Shown here: positions 11,046 to 22,306 of the stretch, piece after piece | Position numbering within the stretch: position 1 is the stretch's first letter | Layout: each line of letters begins with the position of its first letter | DNA from: Plotosus lineatus | Lineage: Eukaryota; Chordata; Actinopteri; Siluriformes; Plotosidae | Direction of reading: 5' to 3' | DNA length: 64,000 bases | NCBI GenBank assembly: GCA_024760905.1 | Contig: CM045751.1 | Coordinates: 14,142,501-14,206,500, forward strand | Position numbers and translations under genes: made by a program | Notes under the pieces: generated by a model | Told to the model about the DNA's origin: nothing | The model's input: the letters and a program-made list of their open reading frames with translations, nothing else | Database searches by the model: none

Positions 11046-12145
11046 GGGAAAAGAGAGCAGGATGACATGCACTGACAAGGGAAGAAGGAAGGTATATGTG
11101 TACCCCATGGTACCGGCCCAGTCCAGCTCGTCGGGCTGCACTTACGCTCCAACACAAAATGTAAAACCTGGAGGCCCCAAGACAATCCCAAAGATCAGTT
11201 CATTCATCATCTGCATTCATTAGAGGCCTGGGAATAATCCACGAAATTCACCTCCAGCACCTAACCCGAGCACGCCTTCTTCACCATCTCCACCACTGAC
11301 TCCGCTCTTCTGACGACCAATGCAGCAAAACGACTTCTTTTTCCCAGGCTCCTCTTATTGGTATCCTACTTAAATTCCTCAAGGATTGTAGAATTAAAAA
11401 AAAAAAAAAAAAAAAGTGTCGGGAAGAGGACTCTCTGTTTCGTGGATAATCCTAACAACAACAACAACAGAAAAGAAGCCCAGTCTCGACGCTACGCTCT
11501 GGACTTCGGTGTGTGATGCAAGCCGATAACCCGGCTCTTTCTTTCTTTGCCTTACAATCGCTCACTCGCTCGCTCCATTCTCCCCTCCTAAACTGATCAA
11601 TACTTCATTTAAATCGTGACATTAACACACTACTAATGCAAAGAAACATGGAAAAGGATTAGCGAAATGTCTCATCTGATACGGGGAACGAAAGAAACAA
11701 TTAAGTCCTTTATAAAGAGGGGTGTGAATATGTCTTTTGTTTTGTTCAGACTTTAAAGCGAATGGGGAAATGGATGCAAAGCGGTCAGCGCTGTTTTGAT
11801 TGGAACTCCCCAGCCGCTCCCTGATCAATACTGCATTTGAATCGTGGTGGAGGGTCGCCATCACACAATCACGACACCGCGTCGTCACGCCGACTCGGAA
11901 ATGAAATGCAAACACAGCCTCTGCTGTAATCAACACAAATTTCGGATGCTTACAAACAAGCCATTAAGTCTGAGTGTGGGATATGCTGCTTCCGCCAACC
12001 CTGGTGTTTGTCTCGCTGCTTCAGAGCATAATTGCAGTATAGAAATGCCCCCTCACACATTCATTTATGCATGCAATTTACTTACAACAAGCGCAATCAA
12101 TACAGTAGGACATAAAATGGCATTGTGCTCGTACTCACATTCTCT

Positions 12146-12146
<1 letters not shown>

Positions 12147-12197
<51 letters not shown>
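12147..12197. repeat. (CA)n microsatellite
   Basis: Uninterrupted CA dinucleotides. Confidence 0.95.
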
Positions 12198-12199
<2 letters not shown>

Positions 12200-12366
12200 G
12201 TACACAAACACATGTGGAGGAACAGGTAATAACGTCAAGGAAATAATGCTGTTGTATTTTGCTGTCGTTTTTTTGTCCAAGAGAAAGACAAAACTCATAC
12301 ACACCAAATAAGACATATAAAATAATGACATAATAACATGTCCGGTTATTAATGAAGCAAATTTAC

Positions 12367-12450
12367 CTGAGCACTCTGCGAATCCCGGGCCTGATGAGAC
12401 AAAAGAAGATCTCGCTGGAGCTTCTGGATGCATGCGTCACGATGAGTCAA
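12367..12450 (-). CDS. Coiled-coil protein, 28-residue exon
   Basis: On the minus strand an acceptor ending ...aaaacacaacgtgcag and a donor CAG/gtaaat enclose 84 bases with one open frame in phase 0. The peptide begins LTHRDACIQKLQRDLLLS and ends with SQSAQ, and it is predicted helical with heptad-spaced Leu/Ile. Its length is exactly four heptads, the same as the exon at 50285-50368. The next exon downstream (10387-10533) continues in phase without changing the frame. The acceptor polypyrimidine tract is poor (a GGGG AAAA context), which lowers certainty for the 5' boundary. The frame and the donor are convincing. Gene identity is unknown. Confidence 0.72.
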
Positions 12451-12659
12451 CTGCACGTTGTGTTTTTTCCCCCCAGTGCCAGAAACATAGATTAAAAGAA
12501 GCAAAGCAAAGTCAGACAGAAAAACAGACCGAGAAGCGAAAGAAAGAATAAGTCACGTGGTTGCATCACGTACAAATGGGCGCCTGCTTAATTCCCAAGC
12601 AAAGAGCAATTAGGTTGCAAACTCTAGCCATTGACCACTTATTAATCATGGTGTTTGTA

Positions 12660-12722
12660 TGTATATGTGTGTGTGTGTGTGGGGGGGGTGGGGGTGGGGT
12701 GGGGGGGTGGGGGGGGGGTGGA
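12660..12722 (+). repeat. GT run followed by long G-rich tract
   Basis: A short (GT)n is followed by about 45 bases made almost only of G with single Ts. There are several runs of four or more G, so a G-quadruplex could form on the plus strand. Confidence 0.85.
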
Positions 12723-12772
12723 GTGCACAGGACCTTTCTCTCTGGGCCCGCTCCATGATAATTACTACTCAC

Positions 12773-13125
12773 CTCCTTGGTGCAAACAAACTACCGGTAA
12801 TATTATCCTAGGTTTACGTACAGTTGATTAGTGACATTTAAATGAAGAACGTTGATTTGGTGTCATGCTGCATAAGAATACGAGCAGACAGCAAAGCAAA
12901 ATTCTGAAGGAGTTGGTAATGCACAATGTTTACTTGCATGTTTGAGGGCAAAAATATATCAAGCAGGTGTAGTTTACTCAACCCAACCATTAAATCTAAA
13001 TTAGTTTCATTATGAATCTTTTATAGTTCATAAAAAAAAACCCCCATAAAACACAAAAATGTTAGTATATACACATCCCTTTAAAACATCAAATACAACA
13101 GGAGCTGTTGAGGTACCATGTAGCA
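12773..13125. other. Intronic stretch without gene
   Basis: I see nothing coding. Sequence around 13128-13300 resembles 62335-62540 ('caggccctgtatgaatactg' against 'aaggccctgtatggctcctg'), so an old unnamed repeat starts here. Confidence 0.35.
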
Positions 13126-13300
13126 TGGATAATGTAGCAAGCAGGCCCTGTATGAATACTGGTGTTAATCACCCATGTGCTCATCTCATGCTGTTTTATA
13201 ATATGTAGACGTGACTAAATTAGAGAAATCACTCTCTTGTTTCAAGAACTCAAGGCTGGTGGGTTGAGTTTTTGAGGTCATTCAAGTCAAAGGTAATTTC
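13126..13300 (+). repeat. Unnamed interspersed repeat shared with 62.3 kb
   Basis: The blocks 'ggccctgtatg', 'tactggtgttaat' and 'catgtgctcatc' recur in the same order at about 62355-62400. I cannot assign the family. Confidence 0.4.
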
Positions 13301-13539
13301 CTCATTTACAAATTCACATATGGTTTCCTATTAAAATATTCCTTCCTAATGGAATCTAATTTGGCATTTGTTTTGAAGGTATATGAGCAATGAGTCCAAA
13401 CCCTTGTGACATTGACATTCCAAAATTGAATACTCCATGTGACTCAGGGCAGTGCGATGTACATTTGAGTTTGACTGACAGTATACTTAGTCTGTGTTCT
13501 AACAATCCAGTATAAGAATATATTCACTGATCGAGACTC

Positions 13540-13579
13540 ACGGCACTTCTGCAAGTCGCTCTGGATAAGAGTGTCTGCT
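13540..13579 (+). repeat. L2/SINE-type tail, left part, split by a SINE
   Basis: 'aagtcgctctggataagagtgtctgct' (positions 13553-13579) is a common teleost 3' tail. It is interrupted here by a SINE. Its continuation 'agcgtctgctaaatgctg' resumes at 13958. Confidence 0.6.
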
Positions 13580-13950
13580 TCTTCTTCTTCTTCTTCTTCT
13601 TCTTTTCCTTTCGGCTGTTCCCTTTTTATTTTCTCTCAGGGGTCGCCACAGCGAATCATCGCGTGTTTGATTTGGCATAGGTTTTTACGTCGGATGCCCT
13701 TCCTGACACAACCCGTTAGCAAGTTGCAGAAACACGCTGCCGGCTTTGCAGCTCCTCCTTACGAAGGTCAGCAATGGTTCTTTTATACATGAACCTCTCA
13801 CCATAGACAGTGAGAGACTTGGCCGGCCTTTGATAACCCAGGTAGCTGCACTGGGGGGGGACAGTGACAACCTTGCGGAGAGTGGGACTCGAACCCCCAA
13901 CTCTAGGATCAGTGATCAAGCATCTTTTACCACCAGGCCACCACTGCCCA
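13580..13950 (-). repeat. tRNA-derived SINE with RTE-type 3' tail
   Basis: On the minus strand the element starts 'gggcagtggtggcctggtgg' (box A) and carries 'gggttcgagtcccac' (box B). The conserved body is 'gtctctcactgtctatggtg'. It ends with 'cgctgtggcgacccctgag' and a pyrimidine/purine tail (CTT)n at 13578-13602. This 3' end matches the 3' end of the RTE-type LINE near 35700-35760. Flanking repeats are agtgtctgct (13570-13579) and agcgtctgct (13958-13967). Confidence 0.8.
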
Positions 13951-13984
13951 GGAGAACAGCGTCTGCTAAATGCTGTAAATAAAA

Positions 13985-14600
13985 ATCTGTGCATGATGGT
14001 GGTTCGGATTTTGTTCACTGACCAAACTTGGTGTTGGGTAATTATGATTCAAACTAGTGTACTGAATAAAAATATGTGACCCATCGAGTTGTAAATTAAA
14101 TACTTGAACTTACTTCTTACACCCGAAACATGATTTAAAAAAAAAAAAAAATTTAAACAGAGTTGAATGTCCAAAAAGACTGAAAATTCCTGTCCAGTGT
14201 TGGTTAGTAACTAGAAAAGCTTCGCTATCAGCTATAAAAGGCACCAACAACTCTAAATAATAATTTCTGACTCGATATCCACTTTGCTGTGATGAGCCAC
14301 ATCAGACATGCCATTATTTTATCTTGTCTATTCTATTTTATATACCTAACGTTCTCTTTTAGTTTTGCTCAAAAAAGGCGAATTAACCCCCTGAAAGACA
14401 CCATAAAATAAAAGCACAACAATAACATTCGCTTAAAAAAAAAATCAGTGGCGGATAGTTGATGGCTTTTGCTCGTTAAGTACAAGGTCATCCATCTTAA
14501 TTTTGTCAGTACCAGCCCAATGCTTGTCTCTCACATGAGATGATTTTACTTAAACTAAACATTGTATAAGATGACCATTAACACACACTGCTCTGCCAAA
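13985..14600. other. Intronic stretch without gene
   Basis: AT-rich with a poly-A run near 14136-14150. No exon or repeat family was recognised. Confidence 0.4.
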
Positions 14601-14750
14601 TAGGGATCCTTTGCTACTTCGTGCTTCAATTCATGCGGCTTCAGTGCATCACTTTTTTTTTTAAATATTCATCGAAATAAAAAAATTAAGAAAATTAAGG
14701 AAGAATAGGGGAAAAGTTAAGGAAAATGCCACATAAACAAGGCCAATTAT

Positions 14751-14785
<35 letters not shown>

Positions 14786-15287
14786 AAATAAACACAAAAC
14801 AAAAAACAACCCAAAACCTCCCATCAAAACTAGTTACAATGTTGTGAGGTACGCATCTCAGTGTGTGCACGTGCATCTGCGTGCATGCACGCACGCCTGT
14901 ACGTGCTTGCATTTATATTTTATTGACATCTTATGCATTATTTTTTAATATTTAATTGTTATTATAAGCATTTATAGCATTGAATCTGTACTTATTGATA
15001 ATATATAGGGCGGAAACGCGTCGACAGCTTTGCAGCTACTCTTGTCGAAAGTCAGCAATGGTTCTTTTACATGCCTCACACCATAGACAGTGAGAGACAT
15101 GGCCGGCCTTTGATAACCCAGTTAGCCGCACTGGGGAATAATATATACATATATACTGTATATGTATGTATATGCCAGTGGTGGTGGTGGTGGTGGTGGG
15201 GGGGGGGGGGTTGATCCTACTTTGCATAATTCGGTGGTCGCGGAGGGATCTCGGTCCCAATTAATCGTGGAAAGTGAGGGATCTCTG
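14601..15287 (+). mobile_element. Tigger-like MITE with nested SINE fragment
   Basis: The element begins 'tagggatcctttgctacttc' (first base changed from c) and ends 'gtgagggatctctg' followed by TA. The same 'ggatccctc' ends and interior ('acaacccaaaacctcccatc') occur at 48274-48802. A headless SINE segment in minus orientation (about 15010-15137) interrupts it. It is non-coding and was mobilised, if at all, by a transposase acting on its inverted ends and a TA target. Confidence 0.65.
15010..15137 (-). repeat. SINE fragment nested in the MITE
   Basis: On the minus strand it contains 'tgggttatcaaaggccggcc', the 'gtctctcactgtctatggtg' body and 'aagagtagctgcaaagctg', as in the copies at 13.6 and 61.7 kb. 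Both the tRNA head and the RTE tail are missing. Confidence 0.7.
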
Positions 15288-15699
15288 TATCTCCTGGAGT
15301 TAAATGAGTAAATAAATAAAAGCCTTTGACTGGATGATTACTGCAGTGGTTGGCGTTTCAGTTGGCAGCATGCTAGTCAACCTGAACTGATGCCATGAGT
15401 AGCTTCACATTTCTTGAACCAACATGTTGGAAGATGTATCATGTGATTGCATTTCATGAGGTTCAAAATATCGACCTGCAATGAAGCGAATAAATCTAAG
15501 AGGTTTTCTGAAATGACAAAAATTCTGTAAGAGCTATATAATGTATTATTAATGACTTGAAAAAAGGTACTGCACCTCAACTTTGCACAGGAGGTGTGGA
15601 CGAAAAAAATCTTGACCAACCGTCACCAATAACATATAAATAAAATAAATGGACAGTAAAACCCACAGCTATGCTTAATAGTGAAAGAGCATTTTAATC

Positions 15700-16262
15700 A
15701 GAACTCATAAAATTGGGACTAGACAGTTTTCATAAGGAAACCACTGAATATGAATATTTAAAATAAAATGCTTCTGATTGTAGCGAGCAAGACAGTCATA
15801 TTCTGGAGTAATGGTAGAAGGTCATGTGATCATACGGGTCCGCATTTACCCAATTCCAGAGTGAGGGATGGATTGGTTTAAAAAGACAAGCAGACAAAAT
15901 GATGTACCCATGATGCTTTGAGGTGACTGTTCAATCCTCTAGAGGCAGTGTTATGATCTGCAGCTACTACAGTTTCTCAGGTTGAGGCTCAGCAACACTA
16001 GGTTACAGAAATGAAGTAACCGAATGGCCAACTGATTACATCAATGGACTTTTTCCTTCACTGATGACTCAGATTAAATTCAGGCTCAAATAATGAAAGA
16101 GTTCTTCGGGGAGCATAAGAAATCATTTTCACATGCATTGGCACCACATGAAGGAATCCGAACCTTAATCACAGTGAAAGTGGCTGGATGTGCTAAAGGA
16201 GATTTATGCAGTTTTCCAACCGTCCCATCATCATGATCATGAAGAAAAATTGTTCCAACTCT
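15700..16262 (+). pseudogene. Tc1-like transposase relic, C-terminal half
   Basis: The plus strand contains decayed codons for 'MDFFPSLM', 'GSNNERVL'/'QIMKEFFGEHKKSFSHAL' and the LNH/proline-rich segment that normally precedes the last catalytic acid in fish Tc1-like transposases. Stops and frameshifts are frequent, so no continuous frame survives. I see no terminal inverted repeats. Family-level assignment is from remembered transposase layout. Confidence 0.45.
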
Positions 16263-16284
16263 GAGTTTAAAGCCTTTGAAGGGG

Positions 16285-16605
16285 ACGGCATGGTGTAGTA
16301 GTGGTTAGCACATTCGTCTCACATCAAGACAGGGTTTGTATGTTTTCGTGCTTAGATGACCTTCCTCCAGGTACTTTGGTTTCCTCCGATAGTCCAAAGA
16401 CATGCCCATTAACCTACCTGGCTGTTCCCAATTGCCTCCAGGAGTGGATTTGAGAGTGTTAATGGTTTGTGAGTGTCTTGTCCTGTGAAAGTAAGGCAAG
16501 CCGTTCAAGGTGTACCGGCCTTTGCCCGGTGTCGGCTGAGATAGGCACAAGTCCGCCAGCAACCCTAGTAGTAGGATTAGGTGGTTTAGCAGAGTGAGAG
16601 TCCTT
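16285..16605 (+). repeat. Interspersed repeat with L2-like 3' tail
   Basis: It starts 'ggcatggtgtagtagtggtt', holds 'agtccaaagacatgcccatt', and ends 'ggtgtcggctgagataggc' and 'aggattaggtggtttagcag'. It is a relative of the elements at 9433-9745 and 32010-32280. Confidence 0.6.
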
Positions 16606-17094
16606 GATGGATGCAGCACAAAAGTATTTAGCTTATTTCACTGATTCTCACACTATTTCCACAAATAGGAAATATAAATAATACAAGAGAAGAAAACAAA
16701 ATACCCCCAGAACTTTAATTTGTTTTCATTTGGAATCTAGAAGCCCTGATTTAAAAGATCCCATTTATTTGTATTATTTAAAAGTGACTGAGAGAAAGAT
16801 TATTTGAGGGAGTAATCTGGACTGATGTATAAATGGTCTATGCAATACTAACTGGCTCAGGGTGCTTTCTCACTTGGCTCGACCACTGGAGTTCCTTTAT
16901 AGCATTAGACCTACAGTGAAATTTGGTAATCCAATAATGACATTTCCATGTCTCTAAACGGTACGGTATTTTCTACTGATTGTGAAATACGTGAAACAGA
17001 ATCAGCTGCGAAAGCCGCAAGCACCTGATTTAGTTTAGTAAATTCTTTAGACTATTTTTTGATGATTTGATTGATTAACTGTTTGGGTTTTTAC
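16606..17094. other. Intronic stretch without gene
   Basis: Nothing recognisable. Confidence 0.4.
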
Positions 17095-17375
17095 ACCCGA
17101 GCCTAGTGGCTCATCAGTGCCGGTGCTTATCCCCGGTTTCCGTAGCGTGAAGCAATCAGGAGTTGAACTCCTCCTGGATGGGACGCCAGTCCATCACAGG
17201 TTACCTTCCCAGTATATTTTTACTGGTACCCATTTATACTGCTGGGTGAACAGAGGCACACTTGTGGTTGAGACCTTGCCCAGGGGTCTTAGCACAGTGA
17301 GGGTCTCAGTGGGATTTGAACTCACAACCTCCAGATCATGAGCCCAACACTCTAACCACTACACCAACGGATCCA
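17095..17375 (-). repeat. tRNA-derived SINE, 'ggctcatgatc' family
   Basis: On the minus strand it has box A 'ttggtgtagtggttagag' and box B 'gagttcaaatcccactg'. The body includes 'caaggtctcaaccacaagtg' and 'agtataaatgggtaccagta', and it ends 'gagccactaggctcgggtg' with a T/A-rich tail. A plus-strand copy lies at 44965-45285. The two share essentially all blocks in order, so this is one family, distinct from the 'gggcagtggtgg' family. Confidence 0.8.
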
Positions 17376-17472
17376 CAATATTAGACTATACATACAATTA
17401 CAATATACAATTAGACTATAAATAGGTGGATTAGCGTAGCATCAGAAAGCAAGAGAGTATGTGATGTGCTAC

Positions 17473-17523
17473 CTCACTCTTCAAGAGTTCTAGTCCTCTT
17501 GCTGCTGCTGGATCGCAGGACAC
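17473..17523 (-). CDS. Possible 17-residue exon of the coiled-coil gene
   Basis: The minus strand shows a good acceptor (ctctgttggtctctag), 51 open bases in phase 0, and a donor GAG/gtagca. The peptide ends LELLKSE, which joins smoothly to the next exon (12367-12450, starting LTHRD). It would connect the exons at 50285 and 12367 without a frame change. Against it: the length is not a whole number of heptads, unlike the other four exons, and the short size makes chance splice-like flanks plausible. The N-terminal part (VSCDPAAARG) is not coiled-coil-like. Confidence 0.42.
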
Positions 17524-17539
17524 CTAGAGACCAACAGAG

Positions 17540-18360
17540 TAGATCAGGAAAATATAGTGAAGTAAAATAATTCTGTAAATTGTTCTTTAGCTGCAGGAGA
17601 AACCAGCGGTAATCTGGATTAATCTGTTTCCACTGCATCTGCTTTAGGAATCAATTGTGCTGAACCATACAGGTGTAAACCATCTTAATATACAAAGTCC
17701 AGTGGTGGAAAACCCTCAGTCTCATACAGCCAGAATTACTTCACGGAAGACAACATGGGCGATTTTTTTTTTTTCTTCCCCTGCCTCCTAGCTGTCAACC
17801 GGCATTATCCCAAAAATGCTGTGCACATTTCTGCTGGAATATGTACAAGTCGCGAAGAGCTAGCAGGGCAGGGCGTCCATTTGCAGCAAGTTTGGTTATA
17901 TCAATGATCATCAATTCAACTGCTGCAAAAGGTAAAGACATCCGCGAGCAAAACATAGTCTACCAGATACTACTATAGATTTCCGTGGAGGTAAAATGGG
18001 CATAAAACATACATTTCTTCGACAAATCCATACCTCCTCGATCCGGATTTTAACGAGGGTCCACCACAAAAATCCACCCAAATGGTCACGGCCAAGAGTC
18101 CCAGCCATGGTTCTCCCATGAGACCTTAGCATGAGCATTTTATGTCGTGATGATGGACAAACATTTGTCTTGATACCATATTTTATTGAGACTCCGCTTA
18201 CAATCATTCATTCAAAGTGCGCTACTTGATATACTTTAATTTCATGTAGACTCCAATTTAAAGTGTTTCAGATATATTTTGATCAGAATTCCTTCACTGG
18301 GAACCCTGAGAGCTTATAAGTCTATTAACACGAGTGCAGAGGCCACCTGGTCCCTCCACC
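17540..18360. other. Intronic stretch without gene
   Basis: I see no repeat family or exon. The minus-strand frame at 17911-18207 has no splice signals and no recognisable domain. Confidence 0.4.
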
Positions 18361-18434
18361 ACGCTTGTGGCCCTACATTAACATCTTTCAGAGAACCGTT
18401 AAGGTTACACTGATTGCTTTTCGCCCTGTTCACA

Positions 18435-18530
18435 ATGGCGGCAGTAGCCTCGGTCCTCGTGCCTCGATCTCAAGGACGTTTAAAGAGCACTCATTCAGGA
18501 GGTACGCCTGCAGCAGAGCACTCCAGTTAA
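18435..18530 (+). other. Short open frame with good start context (doubtful exon)
   Basis: An ATG in a favourable context (cacaATGG) opens a 31-codon frame reading MAAVASVLVPRSQGRLKS, an Arg/Ser/Ala-rich start like a mitochondrial targeting peptide. A GT donor-like site (GGAG/gtacgc) lies within it. I found no promoter signature and no downstream exon, so it may be chance or a processed relic. Confidence 0.2.
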
Positions 18531-18639
18531 GGTCACAAAAGCATGTTAGAAACACGGACAGTACAGATGCAAGAGTCCTTAATATGACAACCGTGATGCC
18601 TGCTAGCAACATAGCTGCTAATGTAAAATAATGTAAAAA

Positions 18640-20495
18640 CAGATAAAGCTCAAGTTCTCAAGTCTTTGGAGGCTTCATTCTTTCAATTCTGGGTTTATGA
18701 AAAGTAATACTGATATTCCCAGAATGGTGGCGGTGATAATGAAAGGTGCAGTGCTGAAAAAAAGAATGGGGGGGGGATCGGGGGGGCACAAGGTGTGCTG
18801 CAAGGCAATTGTTCATTCTGTGCAGCTTCAAAAAGCCTCGCCTCATCAGAAGGACACCTTTAATATTCGGACTTTTCACGTCACTCTCGGATAAATCCCT
18901 AGCAACCACCATGGCAACACACACCGACTCCGACGTGAAGTGCATGACAAGTTCCACCCACCCTGAGGGGGGGAAAAAAATGGAATGGACAAAAGTAAAG
19001 GATTTGCGAGAAGGGTACAAAGGAGGTAAAATTAATTTGCTCAAATGGAAGAAAGAAAAAAAAAGGAAAGAAAGAGAGAAAGAAGTTCGGAGCGTGTCAA
19101 AGAGCACATGCAAAATATAGCATGATGTCCATGTCTGGATGTTGACCTCCTCAATAGATCACTTATGGACATCTCTCTCTCTCTCTCGATTTTTTTTTTT
19201 TTTTTTTTTTAATTATAGGACCTTGTTGGTCGAAATCCATGTAAAAGCTTACGGAGGAAAGTAAATGACCTCACTGTTAACCTAGAAATTTCTGCATTTC
19301 GCCCCTTTGCATCTGCTTTAGTTTTAGGGATTGCAGCTCAAAAGCTGATGAGTTCAGTCAAACTTCATTAAGTTTATAGCTGAGGCCCGGTAGTCCCTGG
19401 TGGCAGGGCTTGGAGGAATGAACACATCGCCTGGCAGAATGTGCTACACTGCTCTATCTCACAGGTGGTGGTGGGGATACAGAGGGGGGGGCTCTATCTC
19501 CATCACTCCTCCCCCTTTCCTCCATCCATAGCTCTCGCTGTCTCCCTTCTCTTACTCTCTTTCCCCCCCCTCTTGAGGACTGGCAGGCCGTAGGGTCTCC
19601 GATCTGTTCATCATTTTTCGATTGCGCTGCAATAAATCCAGGGGCAATACATTTATGAATGTATTCATGTGGCTGGGAAATCCATCTTGGGCCGCTGTCG
19701 TTTGCAAGAGAGGACGGACGTGGGGGGTGGATGGGGGGGGGGGTGTCTAAGGAGGAAGGCTGCATCCGTTGCTGCTATTCAGCCATTTTCTTCCTATATG
19801 GCCATTTGCAGAAGCTCAGTCGAAAGCTGATTAATGTTTAGTGTGCTGAGAGACAGCAGTTTAGGAATGAAATTTGGACCTGCTAATCATGAGACATGAA
19901 CTGTTATGTCCAAAATAAATAATCAAAGAAACAACCATAAAAACTAAACTGTCTTTATTAAAACAACGCTGGAAATCTTCAGCCGTCTCTGACTGCCTGG
20001 TCTGTCTGAAACCAAGATACACCGGGCAGGTGTTCCTTCAGCATGTAAAATGCAGTTTAAATACTTATAGCATAGGCTATTAAGCTGACTCATTGCTAGA
20101 CCAGACTTAATCCACAACATCACACTACTACAAATGGCTGGCCGCCATTCCCAGTGTTTTTTTTTTTTTTTTTTGACATACCACTCTGGACACGCAGTCA
20201 AAAAAAACCCCACTGAGTGTGCATGAGTTGCAGTATCAGTAAAAATGATGGTGGCAGTGCGTTCACATTTTGATCCGTGATATCGGCATCATGCTTTACT
20301 TGGCTGAAGTTAATAACAGTTGAAAAGCTTTGAGGAAGTGCTGATAGAGCAGGATAGAAAAGATGATAATCTTTCCGATGTGCTGCACGTCTCCTTACTG
20401 AAAAATATGCCTTTCGGAATAGCTGGCGTCAAATCTTTCAATGTGGATGTGGAGATGTGCGAGATAAAATGGAAGCAAATTTGAGATGGCAATGC
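18640..20495. other. Intronic stretch, some parts of high complexity
   Basis: No exon was identified. G-rich runs occur near 18767-18785 and 19725-19743, and a T run at 19191-19210. Two segments, about 19250-19440 and 19605-19720, lack repeats and have balanced base use; they are candidate conserved non-coding elements. Confidence 0.4.
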
Positions 20496-20497
20496 GG

Positions 20498-20671
20498 CAG
20501 TCGTGGCCCAATGGATAGAGAATCGACTTTGGGACTAAAAGGTCGCTGGTTCGATTCCCAAACAAGCAGGAAAAATGGGGGGGGGGGGCAGCACCTTACA
20601 TTCCTCCACATAAATGGCTAAAGTGCCCTCGGGCAAGGCGCCTAACCTCCAACTGCTCTCCGGGCACCCTT

Positions 20672-20700
<29 letters not shown>
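20498..20700 (+). repeat. tRNA-derived SINE, 'cgtggcccaatgg' family
   Basis: 'gtcgtggcccaatggatagag' region is box A and 'ctggttcgattccc' is box B. The body 'agtgccctcgggcaaggcgc', 'ctccaactgctctccgggca' runs into a (GT)n tail. It is the same family as 3009-3287 and is less diverged. Confidence 0.75.
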
Positions 20701-20703
<3 letters not shown>

Positions 20704-20997
20704 GAGGGGAGGCATACAATAATTACAGTAAGTTAATACAGTATATTTAAAAAAAAAAAAAAAATCAAAATTCATGTAAATGGGCAAAGATCCTAGAAAG
20801 GAAGTGGAGAAGCTGTGTTTGTGCTGAAATGGCTGTGTGTGACCCGGTCGTTTAACCAAGACAAACTTCATTACTATGGTTGGTGTTTACTAACTTGGAT
20901 CACTGCAGAACTTGCTTCCGGGTCATTGTCCACCTGCAGTGTGAAGCACTGCCCACTGGCTTTTGAAGCAACTGATTAAATCTGAGCAGTTAATGAG

Positions 20998-21045
20998 CTC
21001 CTGAGTGGTGCACTGACGAGATGCGCAACTATCAACCTGGAGATT
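20998..21045 (+). repeat. SINE head fragment
   Basis: 'gctcctgagtggtgcactg' matches the heads at 7747-8052 (minus) and 8997. Only about 50 bases remain before 'attcattcattttc'. Confidence 0.4.
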
Positions 21046-21049
21046 CATT

Positions 21050-21985
21050 CATTCATTTTCTTTCTTTTTTTTTTTTGATTTCCCCCTTTTTCATTTGAGG
21101 CAAAATAGCTCTCAAAGGGCTCTGGGTCGAGCGGATCTGATAGACGAGACTGCCGAGGCCAATATAAACGGATTTCTTATTTCAATCCCAATATAAACTT
21201 TGAATTCAGGATAATAAAAACATTGGGCTGAGAGGACAGCACACATGTGTCTTCAGTGATATTTTAGTCCAGCATAGGGGCTTGTACAGGAATTACAACG
21301 ATAAAAGCCAGAGCAAGAATCCAGCGAAATGCATACATCAGTGTTTACATTAACGGGTGTGGAGAAACTTCCACCCTGAAGGGCTCTTCAGCATTATAAT
21401 GTTCCCTTGAAAGAGCAGAGCCAAAAAAAAATTCAATCTTGAAAATCCAAAATTGTTCATAAGCCTGAAAGGGTGGAAACATAAAACACTTGAGCTGCAG
21501 AAGGTGCTGCACTAGTTATATGAGCTCATTTGACATCTGGAGAAAAGAGGTAATAACTCCAATCCATGAGAGTGGAGGAAAACTGGATCTGAGTAATTAC
21601 TAAGGCATTTGTGTGATACGTAACCTGAGGAATGCAGTAACGTTTCAAACACTAGGATCTTGAGACTTGTTGTGAGGATAACGAATTCAAGAAAAAAATA
21701 CAATGAAGTATTAACTGGTGATAGTTCTTCACTCAGGAAAAGTAAGGACACTACGGATACTCACAATCCACAGTAATCAACTCACGGTACTGTTGTCACC
21801 TTTCATACATCAGTACCTGAATCTCCAACCACTCCAGACAGTTTATTTTGTTTAATCCTTGTCTGTAAATGCACAAGTCACCAGAGTTATTTAAAACACA
21901 AGACATTACACCATTACAGCTGAAATCCTGAAGCCGGTTAACGAGTCAGTGGGTTTTAGATAACAGTTAATCGGATGTATTGATT
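21050..21985. other. Intronic stretch without gene
   Basis: Nothing recognisable beyond short homopolymers. Confidence 0.4.
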
Positions 21986-21993
21986 GATTATGA

Positions 21994-22264
21994 CAGTGCT
22001 TCTCAAATAGTGGGGTGCGGCATGATACCGGGGGGGGGGGTGGGGGTGGGGGTTGCGTATGACCCTGGGGAACAGGCTTCTTTGGAATACTGTACTAGAA
22101 TTAAGTGTAATTGCACATTCGCTCCAGTAGTTGGCAGTTGCGCTCTCATTGCATTGTCGCACTATGGTCCAACAGTTTTTCGCATCGGGAAAACGATATG
22201 AAGTGCAGCAAACAACCCCTCAAGAAACAACATGGAAAAATTTCTAACAGAAACAAAGAGAAAG

Positions 22265-22306
<42 letters not shown>

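Larger units (their letters stand above)
10534..12366. other. Intron between coiled-coil exons
   Basis: About 1.8 kb separate the exons at 10387-10533 and 12367-12450. It holds poly-A tracts, a (GA)n tract at about 11005-11045 and a (CA)n tract at 12147-12197. Frames in this interval are short and of low complexity. Confidence 0.7.
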
